Source: Luteolibacter ambystomatis (lineage in GTDB: Bacteria > Verrucomicrobiota > Verrucomicrobiia > Verrucomicrobiales > Akkermansiaceae). Taken from it: 64,000 nt of DNA. Location: the NCBI RefSeq assembly GCF_018137965.1, contig NZ_CP073100.1, positions 3,235,754-3,299,753 of the forward strand, given 5' to 3'. Each line of letters starts with the position of its first letter. The stretch's first letter is position 1. A program made the position numbers and the translations under genes. Shown one piece after another: positions 8,329-17,068 of the stretch. The notes under the pieces are model-generated. The model did not search any database, had not been told where the DNA came from, and was given only the letters and a program-made list of their open reading frames with translations.

Positions 8329-9743
8329 GACGCTTCTGGATGCGCAGCCTCACCGGGCAACTCATCGCGCTGATGCTGTTCACGCTCCTGCTCTCGCAGG
8401 TGGTGTTCTATTTCATCAACAACGACGAGCGCGACCGCTCGATGCGCAACGTACGTCAGGAAGAGTTCATCGCCCGCGCCATGGCCGTGGCACGCCTCAT
8501 CGGCACCACCGATCCCATCCAGCACGGCGAGGTCATCGGTGCGGCGAACACGCCCGTCGTCCGCTATTGGCTAAGCGGGAAAGAACCCGGCGACCCGATG
8601 GAATGGCAGCAGGCCGCACGCAAGCGTGTGCTCCGCGCCCTGCCGACCATCCATGAGATCACCGCCTACGATGACCAGACGGAGTATCCACCCAACCCGC
8701 GCCTGAGCGAGAGCGACGTCCCCCTCCAGCCCGGCCCCAGGTGGACCCTGGTCACGCGCGGCACCGGCGGACAGGCCGCGCATTTGCTCGATCTCGAGGC
8801 ATGGAACGGCTTCGGCCTCGCCAGCGAAGCGAAGCCCGGACTGTGGTTGAACGCGGTCTATGCCAAGGCCGAACCCACCACCCTTTCCCGCCGCTACTAC
8901 GTCATGCTCGGTGTCGCCGCACTGGTACTTTCCGGCATCGCGATTCTCGCGGCACGACGTGTCGGCCGCCCGCTGCGTCACCTTACCGTCGCCGCCGAAC
9001 GGCTCGGACGCGGCGAGGAAATCGTACCCGTTCCCGAAGCCGGTGCCGATGACATCCGCCACACCGCGGAAGCCTTCAACCGCATGCAGTCGCGCCTGCG
9101 CCGTTTCGTGGAGGATCGCACCCGCATGATCGCCGCGATCAGCCATGATCTCCGCACGCCGATCACCTCGCTGCGCCTGCGCGCCGAGTTCATCGCCGAT
9201 CCGGAAACACGCGAACCGATGATCGCCACGCTCGATGAGATGCAGGCGATGACGGAAGCCGCTCTGGCGTTTTCCAAAGGCGAATCCATCACCGAGCCCG
9301 CGCGTTCCATCGATCTCGCCGCGCTGTTGGAAAGTCTTTGCGACGATCTCACCGCCATCGGCCTCGATGTCTCCTTCGAAGACGGCGAGCGCATCCCCTG
9401 GCGCTGCCGTCCGGACGCGCTGCGCCGTGCCTTGCGGAACGTGATCGAAAACGCCGTGCGCTACGGCGAACGCGCGCGCGTGAAACTCGAGCGCGCTCCC
9501 GGAGTCCTGCACATTCTCGTGGACGACGATGGCCCCGGCATGCCGGAAGCGGATTTTGAAAAGGTCTTCGCTCCTTTCGTGCGTTTGGAAAGCTCGCGCA
9601 ATCGCGATACCGGCGGGGTCGGCCTCGGTCTTGCCATTGCACGCTCGATCGTGCGCTCGCATGGTGGAGACATCACGCTCGCCAACCGCGAGGATGTCGG
9701 CCTGCGCGTAACCATCGTGTTGCCAGGGGAGACGTTGTGTTAG
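8325..9743 (+). CDS. EnvZ-like sensor histidine kinase
   Basis: 472 residues. A transmembrane helix at about 9-32 and a second near 190-210 (VMLGVAALVLSGIAILAA) frame a periplasmic sensor of about 150 residues with no recognised ligand motif. A HAMP linker follows (VGRPLRHLTVAAERLGRG). The dimerisation/phosphoacceptor box is MIAAISHDLRTPITSLRLR with His274. The ATPase domain shows the N-box NVIENAVRYG, the DDDGPGMP G1 box and GVGLGLAIARSIVRSHGG. This is the layout of EnvZ-type class I kinases. It starts inside the stop codon of the response regulator, so the pair is translationally coupled and should form one signalling system. Confidence 0.93.
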   Translation: MRRFWMRSLTGQLIALMLFTLLLSQVVFYFINNDERDRSMRNVRQEEFIARAMAVARLIGTTDPIQHGEVIGAANTPVVRYWLSGKEPGDPMEWQQAARKRVLRALPTIHEITAYDDQTEYPPNPRLSESDVPLQPGPRWTLVTRGTGGQAAHLLDLEAWNGFGLASEAKPGLWLNAVYAKAEPTTLSRRYYVMLGVAALVLSGIAILAARRVGRPLRHLTVAAERLGRGEEIVPVPEAGADDIRHTAEAFNRMQSRLRRFVEDRTRMIAAISHDLRTPITSLRLRAEFIADPETREPMIATLDEMQAMTEAALAFSKGESITEPARSIDLAALLESLCDDLTAIGLDVSFEDGERIPWRCRPDALRRALRNVIENAVRYGERARVKLERAPGVLHILVDDDGPGMPEADFEKVFAPFVRLESSRNRDTGGVGLGLAIARSIVRSHGGDITLANREDVGLRVTIVLPGETLC

Positions 9744-9780
9744 TTTGAATCCACATTCCACACCTTGACTGGATCTCCTG

Positions 9781-9827
9781 CGCACCAACGGTGCGGCCCA
9801 TACCAGCCAGGGGTCGAAAACCCCTGG
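9781..9827. repeat. Pair of adjacent perfect hairpins downstream of the histidine kinase
   Basis: First hairpin: CGCACC (9781-9786), loop AAC, GGTGCG (9790-9795). Second: CCAGGGGT (9807-9814), loop CGAAA, ACCCCTGG (9820-9827). Neither has a T-tract. The 247-base gap (9744-9990) goes on with further complementary pieces (CGCATCC near 9848 and GGATGCG near 9893), so the whole gap may fold. It may terminate the kinase transcript or be a dispersed repeat; no open frame in the gap looks like a gene. Confidence 0.45.
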
Positions 9828-9990
9828 ACACAGCAGGACACGATTCGCATCCTGAAGGAATGCCCCATGCTGGGTGGAGCGGCGGAGCGAGGATGCGTCT
9901 TGAAAAGCATCTCCCTAACGGGATACCTTGCATTGCTTGGTCCTGTTTTACCCGTGGAGTGATCAAGCGTGGAATCCAGAACAACCTGCC

Positions 9991-10530
9991 ATGAAATCCT
10001 CCATTCCCGCCTTCGCTGCAATCCTGCTTGCGACGCTCGCCATCCCCATGCCGCTGTGCCACGGCGAGGATCTTTCTCCCGACGAGAAGATCGCCGCCAA
10101 CCTTGGAAAAACCGAAGCCTTGGGAAAGCTCACTTTGGATCAGAAGGCCACCGACGTGGAAAAGCTGCTGGGCGCACCCGATTCCAAAAGCAAGGCGGTG
10201 CATGAAGAAGGTGGCAGCGGCGACTGGGTCGAAACATGGAAGTATGCCAAGCAAGGCATCGAACTCCGGATGGGAGCCCAGGGCAAAAAAGAGGTGAAGC
10301 GAATCCTGCTCATCACCGCATCGCCCGCATGCAAGCTGGCCACCGCGCGCGGCATCAAGATCGGCAGTACCAAGGAGGAAGTCGAAAAGGCCTACAAGGA
10401 CGTGAAAGCCAAGGACGCCTCTTTCGCGGAAAAGGACACCTTCGTCGTCGGCTCTATCTCGCCGGGTCTCGTCTTCACCTTCAAGGACTCGAAGGTGAAC
10501 GGAATCCTCTTCGGAGAATTGGGTGACTGA
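9991..10530 (+). CDS. Secreted hypothetical protein
   Basis: 179 residues with a signal peptide (MKSSIPAFAAILLATLAIPM, cleavage near CHGED). The mature part is lysine-rich and appears to hold two related halves: KLTLDQKATDVEKLLGAPDS and IKIGSTKEEVEKAYKDV. Both resemble the helix-turn at the start of SmpA/OmlA-like (BamE-type) folds, where a G-x-(T/S)-x-x-x-V motif precedes a short sheet. The resemblance is loose and no function is assigned. The frame is open upstream to 9928, but the ATG at 9991 gives the signal peptide. It follows the structured intergenic region and ends about 40 bases before the tRNA gene on the other strand. Confidence 0.65.
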   Translation: MKSSIPAFAAILLATLAIPMPLCHGEDLSPDEKIAANLGKTEALGKLTLDQKATDVEKLLGAPDSKSKAVHEEGGSGDWVETWKYAKQGIELRMGAQGKKEVKRILLITASPACKLATARGIKIGSTKEEVEKAYKDVKAKDASFAEKDTFVVGSISPGLVFTFKDSKVNGILFGELGD

Positions 10531-10573
10531 ACATCAGTGCGATCACCACTCACTTCTTCAAAACAGAGAGAAG

Positions 10574-10649
10574 TGGTGGCCCGAGCCGGATTCGAACCAG
10601 CGACACGCGGATTTTCAATCCGCTGCTCTACCAACTGAGCTATCGGGCC
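10574..10649 (-). tRNA. tRNA-Phe (GAA)
   Basis: Read on the minus strand the gene begins GGCCCGATAGCTCAGTTGGT and has a 7-bp acceptor stem (GGCCCGA with TCGGGCC), a D-arm with AGCTCAGTTGGTAGAGC, an anticodon stem GCGGA/TCCGC around loop TTGAAAA with anticodon GAA, and a T-arm with GGTTCGAATCC. The discriminator base is A at 10577, and CCA is encoded at 10574-10576. The cloverleaf is complete and normal. It is a single tRNA gene, not in an array. Confidence 0.97.
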
Positions 10650-10671
10650 ATTCCCTTGCGGGCGGGGCCGG

Positions 10672-10701
10672 GATTAAGGGTGTCCCCACGGGCTTTGACA
10701 A
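10672..10701 (-). promoter_or_regulatory. Candidate promoter for tRNA-Phe
   Basis: On the minus strand TTGTCA (10696-10701) is followed after 18 bases by TTAATC (10672-10677), a fair match to a sigma-70 promoter. It is placed about 22 bases before the 5' end of the tRNA, which would give a short leader. Assigned by spacing and match only. Confidence 0.35.
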
Positions 10702-10787
10702 CCGGAAAATTGAAAAATGTTGGCATCTTTCCCACCCCTGAACGGATGCCCGGTTCGCGGGGTCTTCTCTTGATTCCGGATTGCTGA

Positions 10788-11909
<1,122 letters not shown>

Positions 11910-11925
11910 TCGGATGCTTCACGGG

Positions 11926-11946
11926 AGCCCGGTCACGAACCGGGCT
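11926..11946. terminator. Hairpin between leuB and the convergent lipoprotein gene
   Basis: AGCCCGGT (11926-11933), loop CACGA, ACCGGGCT (11939-11946): a perfect 8-bp stem 16 bases after the leuB stop. The left arm touches the stop codon of the minus-strand gene, so part of the hairpin is inside its coding end. No T-tract. Confidence 0.45.
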
Positions 11947-12937
11947 TCCACTCCACCGTGGAGATCAGCTTCACGGCTCCCTGCATGCGGACGCTGGTAC
12001 CGCCGTCATCTCCGGACATCGTGATGGCGGCATCCATTTCCTTCCGCAGCACCACCGGATGCAACAGCGAGAGCCAGACTTTTCCTGAGTCGATCATGTA
12101 GTCGCAACTGGTCTTCTTCCCATCCTCACGGAGCAGGTTGCGCTGGGTACACATCCCACGGACGGAGAAACGCCCGCAGGGATGACCGCCGATTCCTTCC
12201 ACGCCCTCGAAGACAAGGTCCAGCTTGCCGGACTGGGCATCGCGGAACAGCAGCTTGAGACCGTCACCGGTCAAAGAAATGGCGGAGCCTTCCTTGAAGC
12301 GCGGCTTTCCGAACCAGAATCCCGAGGGCAGCGCGCCGGAATGGGACGCCATCGAGCCGATCACCGGCTCCACCTGCTCCAGCCACACCATACGCTTGAA
12401 GTCCGCGGAACGTCCCTCGGTCTTCCACTTGCCATTCGTCAGCTTGAAGGTCGCGGAAAGTCCGTTGGATTCGGATTCCACCGCCGCGGGCTGGACCGGT
12501 GCTTCCTTGCTGTCCTTCGCTGGCAGCGGCGTGGGAATGAACGCCTGGCGCTCGATGGTCAGGGTCAGCCGGTCACCCTCGCGTTTCCAGACATGCACGC
12601 TCTCCTCGGTGCCATCCTTGATGGAGGCCTCCTTGCCGAGCGCCGACTGACGGGTGAAACGCAGGCCCTTGCTCTCCATCCGCTCCTTTTCACGAACCGT
12701 GAGCAGTGGAGGGAAAGGCAGGTCCTTGCGGAACCGGACTCCCTCCTCCGTGCGGTCGATCTGTGCCTCCAGCGCCTGATCGATCGCCCCCCCCGGGCTG
12801 CCCTTGTCCTGCGGCGAAGAGGATTTCCCATTCCCGCTGCTGGAGGCCTTCGCCTTCGCATCGGCAACCGCCTGCTTCACCTTGTCACAGGAAACGAGGC
12901 AGGCACAGAACAGCAGCGGGAGCCATGGCAGGCGCAT
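11933..12937 (-). CDS. Hypothetical lipoprotein
   Basis: 334 residues. The N-terminus MRLPWLPLLFCACLVSCDK is a lipoprotein signal with lipobox LVSC, so the mature protein should be lipid-anchored at a membrane with Cys17 as first residue. An Ala/Lys/Ser-rich linker (KAKASSSGNGKSSSPQDKGSPG) follows, then a mixed alpha/beta domain without recognised motifs. It contains segments such as VRFRKDLPFPPLLTVREKERM, GDRLTLTIERQAF and NGLSATFKLTNGKWKTEGRS, suggesting a beta-rich fold. Function unknown. It is convergent with leuB and lies 50 bases from the end of cysE on the same strand, but no shared role is evident. Confidence 0.7.
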   Translation of the reverse strand: MRLPWLPLLFCACLVSCDKVKQAVADAKAKASSSGNGKSSSPQDKGSPGGAIDQALEAQIDRTEEGVRFRKDLPFPPLLTVREKERMESKGLRFTRQSALGKEASIKDGTEESVHVWKREGDRLTLTIERQAFIPTPLPAKDSKEAPVQPAAVESESNGLSATFKLTNGKWKTEGRSADFKRMVWLEQVEPVIGSMASHSGALPSGFWFGKPRFKEGSAISLTGDGLKLLFRDAQSGKLDLVFEGVEGIGGHPCGRFSVRGMCTQRNLLREDGKKTSCDYMIDSGKVWLSLLHPVVLRKEMDAAITMSGDDGGTSVRMQGAVKLISTVEWKPGS

Positions 12938-12987
12938 GCCATGATTCGATAGGCTAAAATATCAGCCCAGGCCAGCTTTCAATGCGG

Positions 12988-13851
12988 TCACTCGGATTTC
13001 CGGCACTCCAACGACTGGTCCATCTCACCCGCCGGATTTTCCTCCCGTGCCACGCCGACGATCACCGCCGGCACGCCGGCCACGGTGGTATGCGGCGGCA
13101 CATCGGCCAGCACCACCGATCCGGCCCCCACCTTCGCCCCGGTGCCAATCTCGACCCGGCCGAGGATCTTCGCCCCGGCTCCCAGCAGCACGCCGGAGCG
13201 CACGATCGGATGACGGTCGCCCGTGTCCTTGCCGGTACCACCGAGAGTGACCTCATGCAGGATCGACACGTCGTTTTCGATGATCGCCGTCTCACCGACC
13301 ACGAAGGAGGTGGCATGATCGAGCAGGATGCCGCAGCCGATCCGGGCCGCCGGGTGGATGTCCACGGCGAAGGCCTCGCTCATCACGCTCTGGAGATACA
13401 GCGCCAGCCAGCGCCGCTCCTCCAGCCACAACTGGTGCGCCACCCGGTAGGTCGCCAGTGCCAGAAAGCCCTTGTAAAACAGCAGCGGCTCCAGCGGAGA
13501 GAAGCAGGCCGGGTCACGCTCGTAGATCGCCATCATGTCCCGTGCCGCCTGGGACACGAGCTCCGGATGATCGCCGAAGATCTGGTTGAACAGGGGCTCG
13601 AGTTCCGCGCGGGTCATGTCCTCACGGGCGAGCCGCCGCGCCAGGCGGGCGGACAGGGCCTCTCCCATATTCGAGCGCAGGAAGACCACATCACGGAGCA
13701 AGTGGGCCAATCCCGGCTCCTGCTCCACCACCGTCGTGCCATCCCGTTTCAGGTGCTCCCACACCTCCCCGATAGCCATTTCGCGGCAGGGATTCGCTTC
13801 TGTTGCCTTCTTGCTCGCCGTGGGGGCGTGAATGTGTACCGAATCGGTCAT
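12988..13851 (-). CDS. cysE: Serine O-acetyltransferase
   Basis: 287 residues. It makes O-acetylserine from serine and acetyl-CoA, the committed step of cysteine synthesis. The N-terminal helical domain (about 20-165) carries SPLEPLLFYKGFLALATYRVAHQLW. The C-terminal left-handed beta-helix begins DIHPAARIGCGILLDHAT and contains ENDVSILHEVTLGGTGK, DRHPIVRSGVLLGAGAKILG and VGAGSVVLADVPPHTTVAGVPA. The catalytic His of DHAT and the GDRHP loop are present. The ATG at 13851 overlaps the divergent rrf2-type start codon by two bases; a later in-frame ATG at 13779 (MAIGEVWEH) would leave about 70 bases for promoters. The pairing with an Rrf2 regulator suggests control by cysteine status. Confidence 0.95.
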   Translation of the reverse strand: MTDSVHIHAPTASKKATEANPCREMAIGEVWEHLKRDGTTVVEQEPGLAHLLRDVVFLRSNMGEALSARLARRLAREDMTRAELEPLFNQIFGDHPELVSQAARDMMAIYERDPACFSPLEPLLFYKGFLALATYRVAHQLWLEERRWLALYLQSVMSEAFAVDIHPAARIGCGILLDHATSFVVGETAIIENDVSILHEVTLGGTGKDTGDRHPIVRSGVLLGAGAKILGRVEIGTGAKVGAGSVVLADVPPHTTVAGVPAVIVGVAREENPAGEMDQSLECRKSE

Positions 13852-14263
13852 GAAAATTTCCCAGAAGCTCGAATATGCCTGTCGTGCCCTCGCCCAACTG
13901 GCGCGTCGCAACGACGGACGGACGTTAACACGCCTCGACGAGCTCGCGCAACGGGAAGCGATTTCCGCCAACTTTCTGGTCCAGATCCTCAACGATCTGC
14001 GCCGTGCGGGCCTCATCGACAGCCGCCGGGGCAAAGCAGGAGGCTACCTGCTGGCCCGTCCCGCCAAGGAGATCACCCTGCGCCAGATGGTGGTGGCGGT
14101 GGACCCGGCCCTGCTCCAGTTCTCCGTCTCCAACGAAGGCGAATCCGGCCCGGGGGTGCGCGCGGCATGGGAACGCGTTTCGAAAGCTCTCGGCGAGTCG
14201 CTGGACGCGGTGACGCTGGAGGCCCTGTCCCAACAGGCCGCGGACCAGATGTTCTACATCTGA
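13850..14263 (+). CDS. Rrf2-family transcriptional regulator (CymR/IscR type)
   Basis: 137 residues, the typical length. The N-terminus MKISQKLEYACRALAQLARR matches the conserved Rrf2 start, which fixes the ATG at 13850. The winged helix-turn-helix covers about 20-75 (LDELAQREAISANFLVQILNDLRRAGLIDSRRGKAGGYLLARP). The Fe-S cysteines of IscR and NsrR are absent from the loop after the wing (AVDPALLQFSVSNEGESG), so it should not bind a cluster and is closer to CymR, the cysteine-metabolism repressor of Firmicutes that works through the CysK-OAS complex. Its head-to-head position with cysE supports that role. This is inference from family and context. Confidence 0.88.
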   Translation: MKISQKLEYACRALAQLARRNDGRTLTRLDELAQREAISANFLVQILNDLRRAGLIDSRRGKAGGYLLARPAKEITLRQMVVAVDPALLQFSVSNEGESGPGVRAAWERVSKALGESLDAVTLEALSQQAADQMFYI

Positions 14264-14372
14264 TTTCCCGTGGGCAAGCGCGGTCGTTAGTCAAGAAATA
14301 CGAATTATTTCACTGGCGGTAACAACTGGTGCGGGGTAAAATCATGGTCGTCCCGCCTACCTTTCCGCCTCC

Positions 14373-14996
14373 ATGCCCGGCAACGCCGAACACACCCACC
14401 ATATCCGGCTCCGCACCCAACAGTTGGAGATGAACACCTCCCCGGCCGTCAGCGATGACTACGAGGGAAAGCTCCAGGCGGCCCAGGTGCAACTGGAGGA
14501 ACTCCAGAAGCAGCGCGAGGAACTGGAGCGCAAGAAGCAGGAGTTGGAAGCACTCAACGGACGCAAGCGCCAGTTCCTGTCCTCCCAGGTGGAGCTGACC
14601 GAGAAACTTTCCGCGGCGGTAACACGGATCGACCGCGAACTGTATGAGATGCGCCAGGAAATGGAGGATCTCGAGCAGTGCCGCGTGTGCTTTGCCTCCC
14701 ACCTCGACAAGCTCCAGAAATACAATCCGGAAGCTTGGTCCAAGGAGCAGCTCGCCGCCCATCTCGACCGCGCCACGACCTCCGCGGAGCTGGCTGCGGA
14801 CGAATACGAGCAGGCGGCCGCACACTTCAGCAACATGCGCAGCGGCGAGATCTTCGGCCGCGGCAAGGCCCGCCGCCCCGGTGCATCCGCCGGCGGCACC
14901 TCTGATTTCACCGCCCAGTTCCGCAGCGGACTGGCCTTCAACCTGCCGGTCCTCGTGCTCGGCGGGATCGCCTTGATCGTCTATCTCCTCAAGTAA
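14373..14996 (+). CDS. Coiled-coil protein with C-terminal membrane anchor
   Basis: 207 residues, not recognised. Residues about 28-110 are a charged heptad-rich coiled coil (LQAAQVQLEELQKQREELER, then ELEALNGRKRQ). A helical stretch with QCRVCFASHLDKLQKYNPEAW follows, then a Gly/Arg-rich linker and a C-terminal transmembrane helix (NLPVLVLGGIALIVYLLK) ending at the stop. The topology is that of a tail-anchored inner-membrane protein with a cytoplasmic rod. An ATG at 14430 (MNTSPAV) is an alternative start. The next gene begins seven bases after the stop and also encodes a small C-terminally anchored protein, so the two probably work together. Confidence 0.7.
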   Translation: MPGNAEHTHHIRLRTQQLEMNTSPAVSDDYEGKLQAAQVQLEELQKQREELERKKQELEALNGRKRQFLSSQVELTEKLSAAVTRIDRELYEMRQEMEDLEQCRVCFASHLDKLQKYNPEAWSKEQLAAHLDRATTSAELAADEYEQAAAHFSNMRSGEIFGRGKARRPGASAGGTSDFTAQFRSGLAFNLPVLVLGGIALIVYLLK

Positions 14997-15003
14997 GCAG
15001 GTC

Positions 15004-15330
15004 ATGGCCGCCCGGAAGAAAAAGCCGCAGAACCTGGACCCCGAGCTTCAGTTGCTCGTGGATCAGGAGGCGGTGCTCCGCGCCCAGATCGCGGTGACAG
15101 CGGCCGAACCTGAACGCCTGCGCCGCCAGTATGAAGAGGAGCGTGCCACGCTTCCTCCGACCGAGGATTTCCGCGATCGCGAACGCCGCCGCGCGTTCGA
15201 AGAACTGGCCACCCGGGGCAAGGTCCGCAACGAGCACAAGAGCCAGCGCCGCAGCCTGCTGCTGCTGGTGCTGCTGCTGGCCGCCACCACCAGCCTGGTC
15301 ATGTGGGGGCTGCAACTGATGCGCGGTTGA
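15004..15330 (+). CDS. Small tail-anchored membrane protein
   Basis: 108 residues, not recognised. The N-terminus is basic (MAARKKKPQNLDPE), a charged helix follows (about 12-85, many Arg and Glu), and one transmembrane helix lies near the end (SLLLLVLLLAATTSLVMWGL). It shares topology with the upstream coiled-coil protein, from which only seven bases separate it, and both genes should be co-transcribed. Its ATG follows a GTC spacer without an obvious Shine-Dalgarno sequence, so translation may be coupled to the upstream gene. Confidence 0.65.
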   Translation: MAARKKKPQNLDPELQLLVDQEAVLRAQIAVTAAEPERLRRQYEEERATLPPTEDFRDRERRRAFEELATRGKVRNEHKSQRRSLLLLVLLLAATTSLVMWGLQLMRG

Positions 15331-15335
15331 GAACC

Positions 15336-15352
15336 AGCCGGAGGTTCCGGCT
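15336..15352. terminator. Short hairpin between convergent genes
   Basis: AGCCGGA (15336-15342), loop GGT, TCCGGCT (15346-15352). It starts five bases after the plus-strand stop and ends eight bases before the stop of the convergent MGMT-type gene. No T-tract. Confidence 0.4.
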
Positions 15353-15360
15353 TCGGACGA

Positions 15361-15672
15361 TCAACCCGGCTCAACGCCGAAGCGGTCCATATCGACCACG
15401 CCCTTCACCACTTCCACGCCTTCGGCACGCAGCATCCGCGTCTTGCGGTCCATCTCCGGACCTTCCGTCTGCCCGCTGAATCCTCCGAGGGCGCCATTTG
15501 ACCGCACCACGCGGTGACAAGGCACTTCCGGGGCAAACGGGTTTCTCGCCAGCGCGGACCCGACCGCCCGCGCGCCCCCTTTTCCCGCACAACGTGCGAC
15601 CGCGCCATAGGTGGACACCTTCCCTCTCGGGATCAGGCGGACGACTTCATAGACCGCCATCTCGAATGCCAT
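15361..15672 (-). CDS. Short MGMT-type O6-alkylguanine-DNA alkyltransferase
   Basis: 103 residues, covering only the C-terminal, catalytic half of Ogt/MGMT proteins. The active-site motif PCHRVV keeps the acceptor Cys, which separates it from alkyltransferase-like (ATL) proteins, where this residue is Trp. Other family landmarks are [32 protein letters not shown] (recognition helix and arginine finger) and the GGFSG loop. It should recognise alkylated guanine and may transfer the alkyl group to itself. An ATG at 15690 is an alternative start. It lies 36 bases downstream of the SET-domain gene on the same strand. Confidence 0.85.
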   Translation of the reverse strand: MAFEMAVYEVVRLIPRGKVSTYGAVARCAGKGGARAVGSALARNPFAPEVPCHRVVRSNGALGGFSGQTEGPEMDRKTRMLRAEGVEVVKGVVDMDRFGVEPG

Positions 15673-15708
15673 GGGTTCACGTTCCTTCATGGCGGTCTCT
15701 CGTAAAAG

Positions 15709-16272
15709 TCACTCTTCCGCGCCGCCAAGACGCTGGCGCAGTTCCGGCCACTGGTCGCGGCTGACGATATAGCCCACGCAGTTTTCCGAGCCGCAGAGGC
15801 ATGGGTGATCCTCGTAGCAATCGACATCGAATCCGTAGTCGAAGGTAAGTTCCTCGCCTTCCTTGATCTCCCGGAGCGAGTGGATGAAAATCTTCCGGCC
15901 TTCGATCCACGCCTCACAGTTCGGATTGCAGGAATGGTTGATCAGGCGGGCCGTGTTCCAAGGAACGTTGCCATCAATGTCCCAGCGCTTGGAAAGCGTG
16001 AAAATGTACACCGCCGCATCGCCGGTTTCGATCGCCTTGGCATGCTGGGCATGGGCCCGCTTGTCGCTCTCCTCCTTGTCCACCAGCTCGCCGACATACT
16101 CGATGATCTTGGTCTCCTTCGGGATGAATTGCGTGGCATAAACCCCGCGCCCGTGAATCACCGAGCCGCGCACCTCGCAGTATTCGCTCTGCCCGCGGTT
16201 CCAAAGCTCCGTGAGCTTCTTCCGCAACCACGCATCCTGCGCCTGTTTGTTCTTCGCCGCCTTTTTGGCCAT
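15709..16272 (-). CDS. SET-domain protein-lysine methyltransferase with post-SET motif
   Basis: 187 residues. The N-terminus is lysine-rich (MAKKAAKNKQ). The SET core spans about 30-150: RGSVIHGRGVYATQFIPKET at the start, NHSCNPNC at 112-119 forming the AdoMet/pseudoknot site, and EELTFDYGF at 140-148 with the catalytic Tyr. A post-SET Cys cluster (CLCGSENCVGYI, Cys158, Cys160, Cys165) can bind zinc with the Cys of NPNC. It should transfer methyl groups from AdoMet to lysine in an unknown protein. SET proteins are mainly eukaryotic; Chlamydiae, in the same superphylum, have them as well. The ATG at 16272 was chosen because the residues before it are not SET-like and run over the upstream gene. 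Confidence 0.92.
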   Translation of the reverse strand: MAKKAAKNKQAQDAWLRKKLTELWNRGQSEYCEVRGSVIHGRGVYATQFIPKETKIIEYVGELVDKEESDKRAHAQHAKAIETGDAAVYIFTLSKRWDIDGNVPWNTARLINHSCNPNCEAWIEGRKIFIHSLREIKEGEELTFDYGFDVDCYEDHPCLCGSENCVGYIVSRDQWPELRQRLGGAEE

Positions 16273-16298
16273 AACCTCGCTCGGAAAAAAATCGTCTG

Positions 16299-16976
16299 TT
16301 ACTTGCGTTCGCCCCCGATCTCCCCGCCGCCGATCTTCGGCAGTTGGAGATCCACGGGCAGGGAGAAGAAAAGGCTGCGGAGATCCGCCAGGGTCGCCGA
16401 AGAACCATCGATGAAAGTCCAGTCGTACTTGCCCTTGTCCGATACCGCGACCTGGAAGGAGGTGCTCTCCGCCATCGTGCTCGCACCGGTCTTGGAAATC
16501 TTGAAGCGCGTGACCGTCGGCACGATCACCAGCCATTTGGTGTAACCCATGACCGCCACATCACTGCCACCAACCTTTTCGATGCGCTTCCCCGGCGCCA
16601 CTTGGAAAATCTGGGGCGCGCCTTCCGGTTTGGAAGAAAGCAGTGTCACTCCGTTCTTCTGAAGCAGAATCGGTGCCTGGGCGAGTTGGGCATTGAGATT
16701 TTCCATCCCGCCGGCGCGCTTGGCCATGCGCTCCTTCCACTGCGGATACATCCGGTCGATGGCAATTTGATAACGGCCTGCCACCACCTCCGTGCAGAGT
16801 TTTTCCACGGCGGCCTTGGCGGAAGCACCCAGATCCGCCGGAACCGGATCGGCTTTGACCACGTTTTCGCCAGGAGCCGGCGCGGCGGGAGCCGGAGCAG
16901 GATTTTGGGCGCGCAAAGAAGCCGCTGTCACAAGCAGAATCCAAGGAGTGGCAAGGAGGGAACGGAGCACTATCAC
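16299..16976 (-). CDS. Secreted hypothetical protein
   Basis: 225 residues with a signal peptide (MIVLRSLLATPWILLVTAAS, cleavage near LRAQN) and a Pro/Ala linker (PAPAPAAPAPGE). The mature domain has a helix (ASAAVEKL-like, then EVVAGRYQIAIDRMYPQWKERMAKRAGG) and a beta-rich end with FQVAVSDKGKYDWTFIDGSS. This resembles small NTF2-like or DUF-type periplasmic domains, but the match is too weak for a name. The SET-domain gene starts 26 bases after its stop on the same strand, so they may be co-transcribed; a functional link is not evident. Confidence 0.65.
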   Translation of the reverse strand: MIVLRSLLATPWILLVTAASLRAQNPAPAPAAPAPGENVVKADPVPADLGASAKAAVEKLCTEVVAGRYQIAIDRMYPQWKERMAKRAGGMENLNAQLAQAPILLQKNGVTLLSSKPEGAPQIFQVAPGKRIEKVGGSDVAVMGYTKWLVIVPTVTRFKISKTGASTMAESTSFQVAVSDKGKYDWTFIDGSSATLADLRSLFFSLPVDLQLPKIGGGEIGGERK

Positions 16977-17068
16977 GCTTCAACCGATGGCCGCTGCGGC
17001 CCGTTCCGTCAAGCGCGCCCGGAATCCGCTTGGAATTCGCAGCCGGTCGGGGTAATCCTCGCCGCCCC

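Noticed and set aside
9765..9994. Small plus-strand frames of about 65 codons in the gap after the kinase
   Set aside because: They lie over hairpins, lack any conserved pattern and end where a real signal-peptide gene begins.
13850..14263. IscR or NsrR (Fe-S cluster) assignment
   Set aside because: The three conserved cysteines after the winged helix are absent.
12982..14322. 446-codon plus-strand frame opposite cysE running into the Rrf2 region
   Set aside because: Out of frame with the Rrf2 gene and opposite cysE; no protein-like pattern.
15361..15672. ATL (alkyltransferase-like, non-catalytic) assignment
   Set aside because: The active-site motif is PCHRVV with Cys, not PWHRVV, so it should be able to accept an alkyl group.
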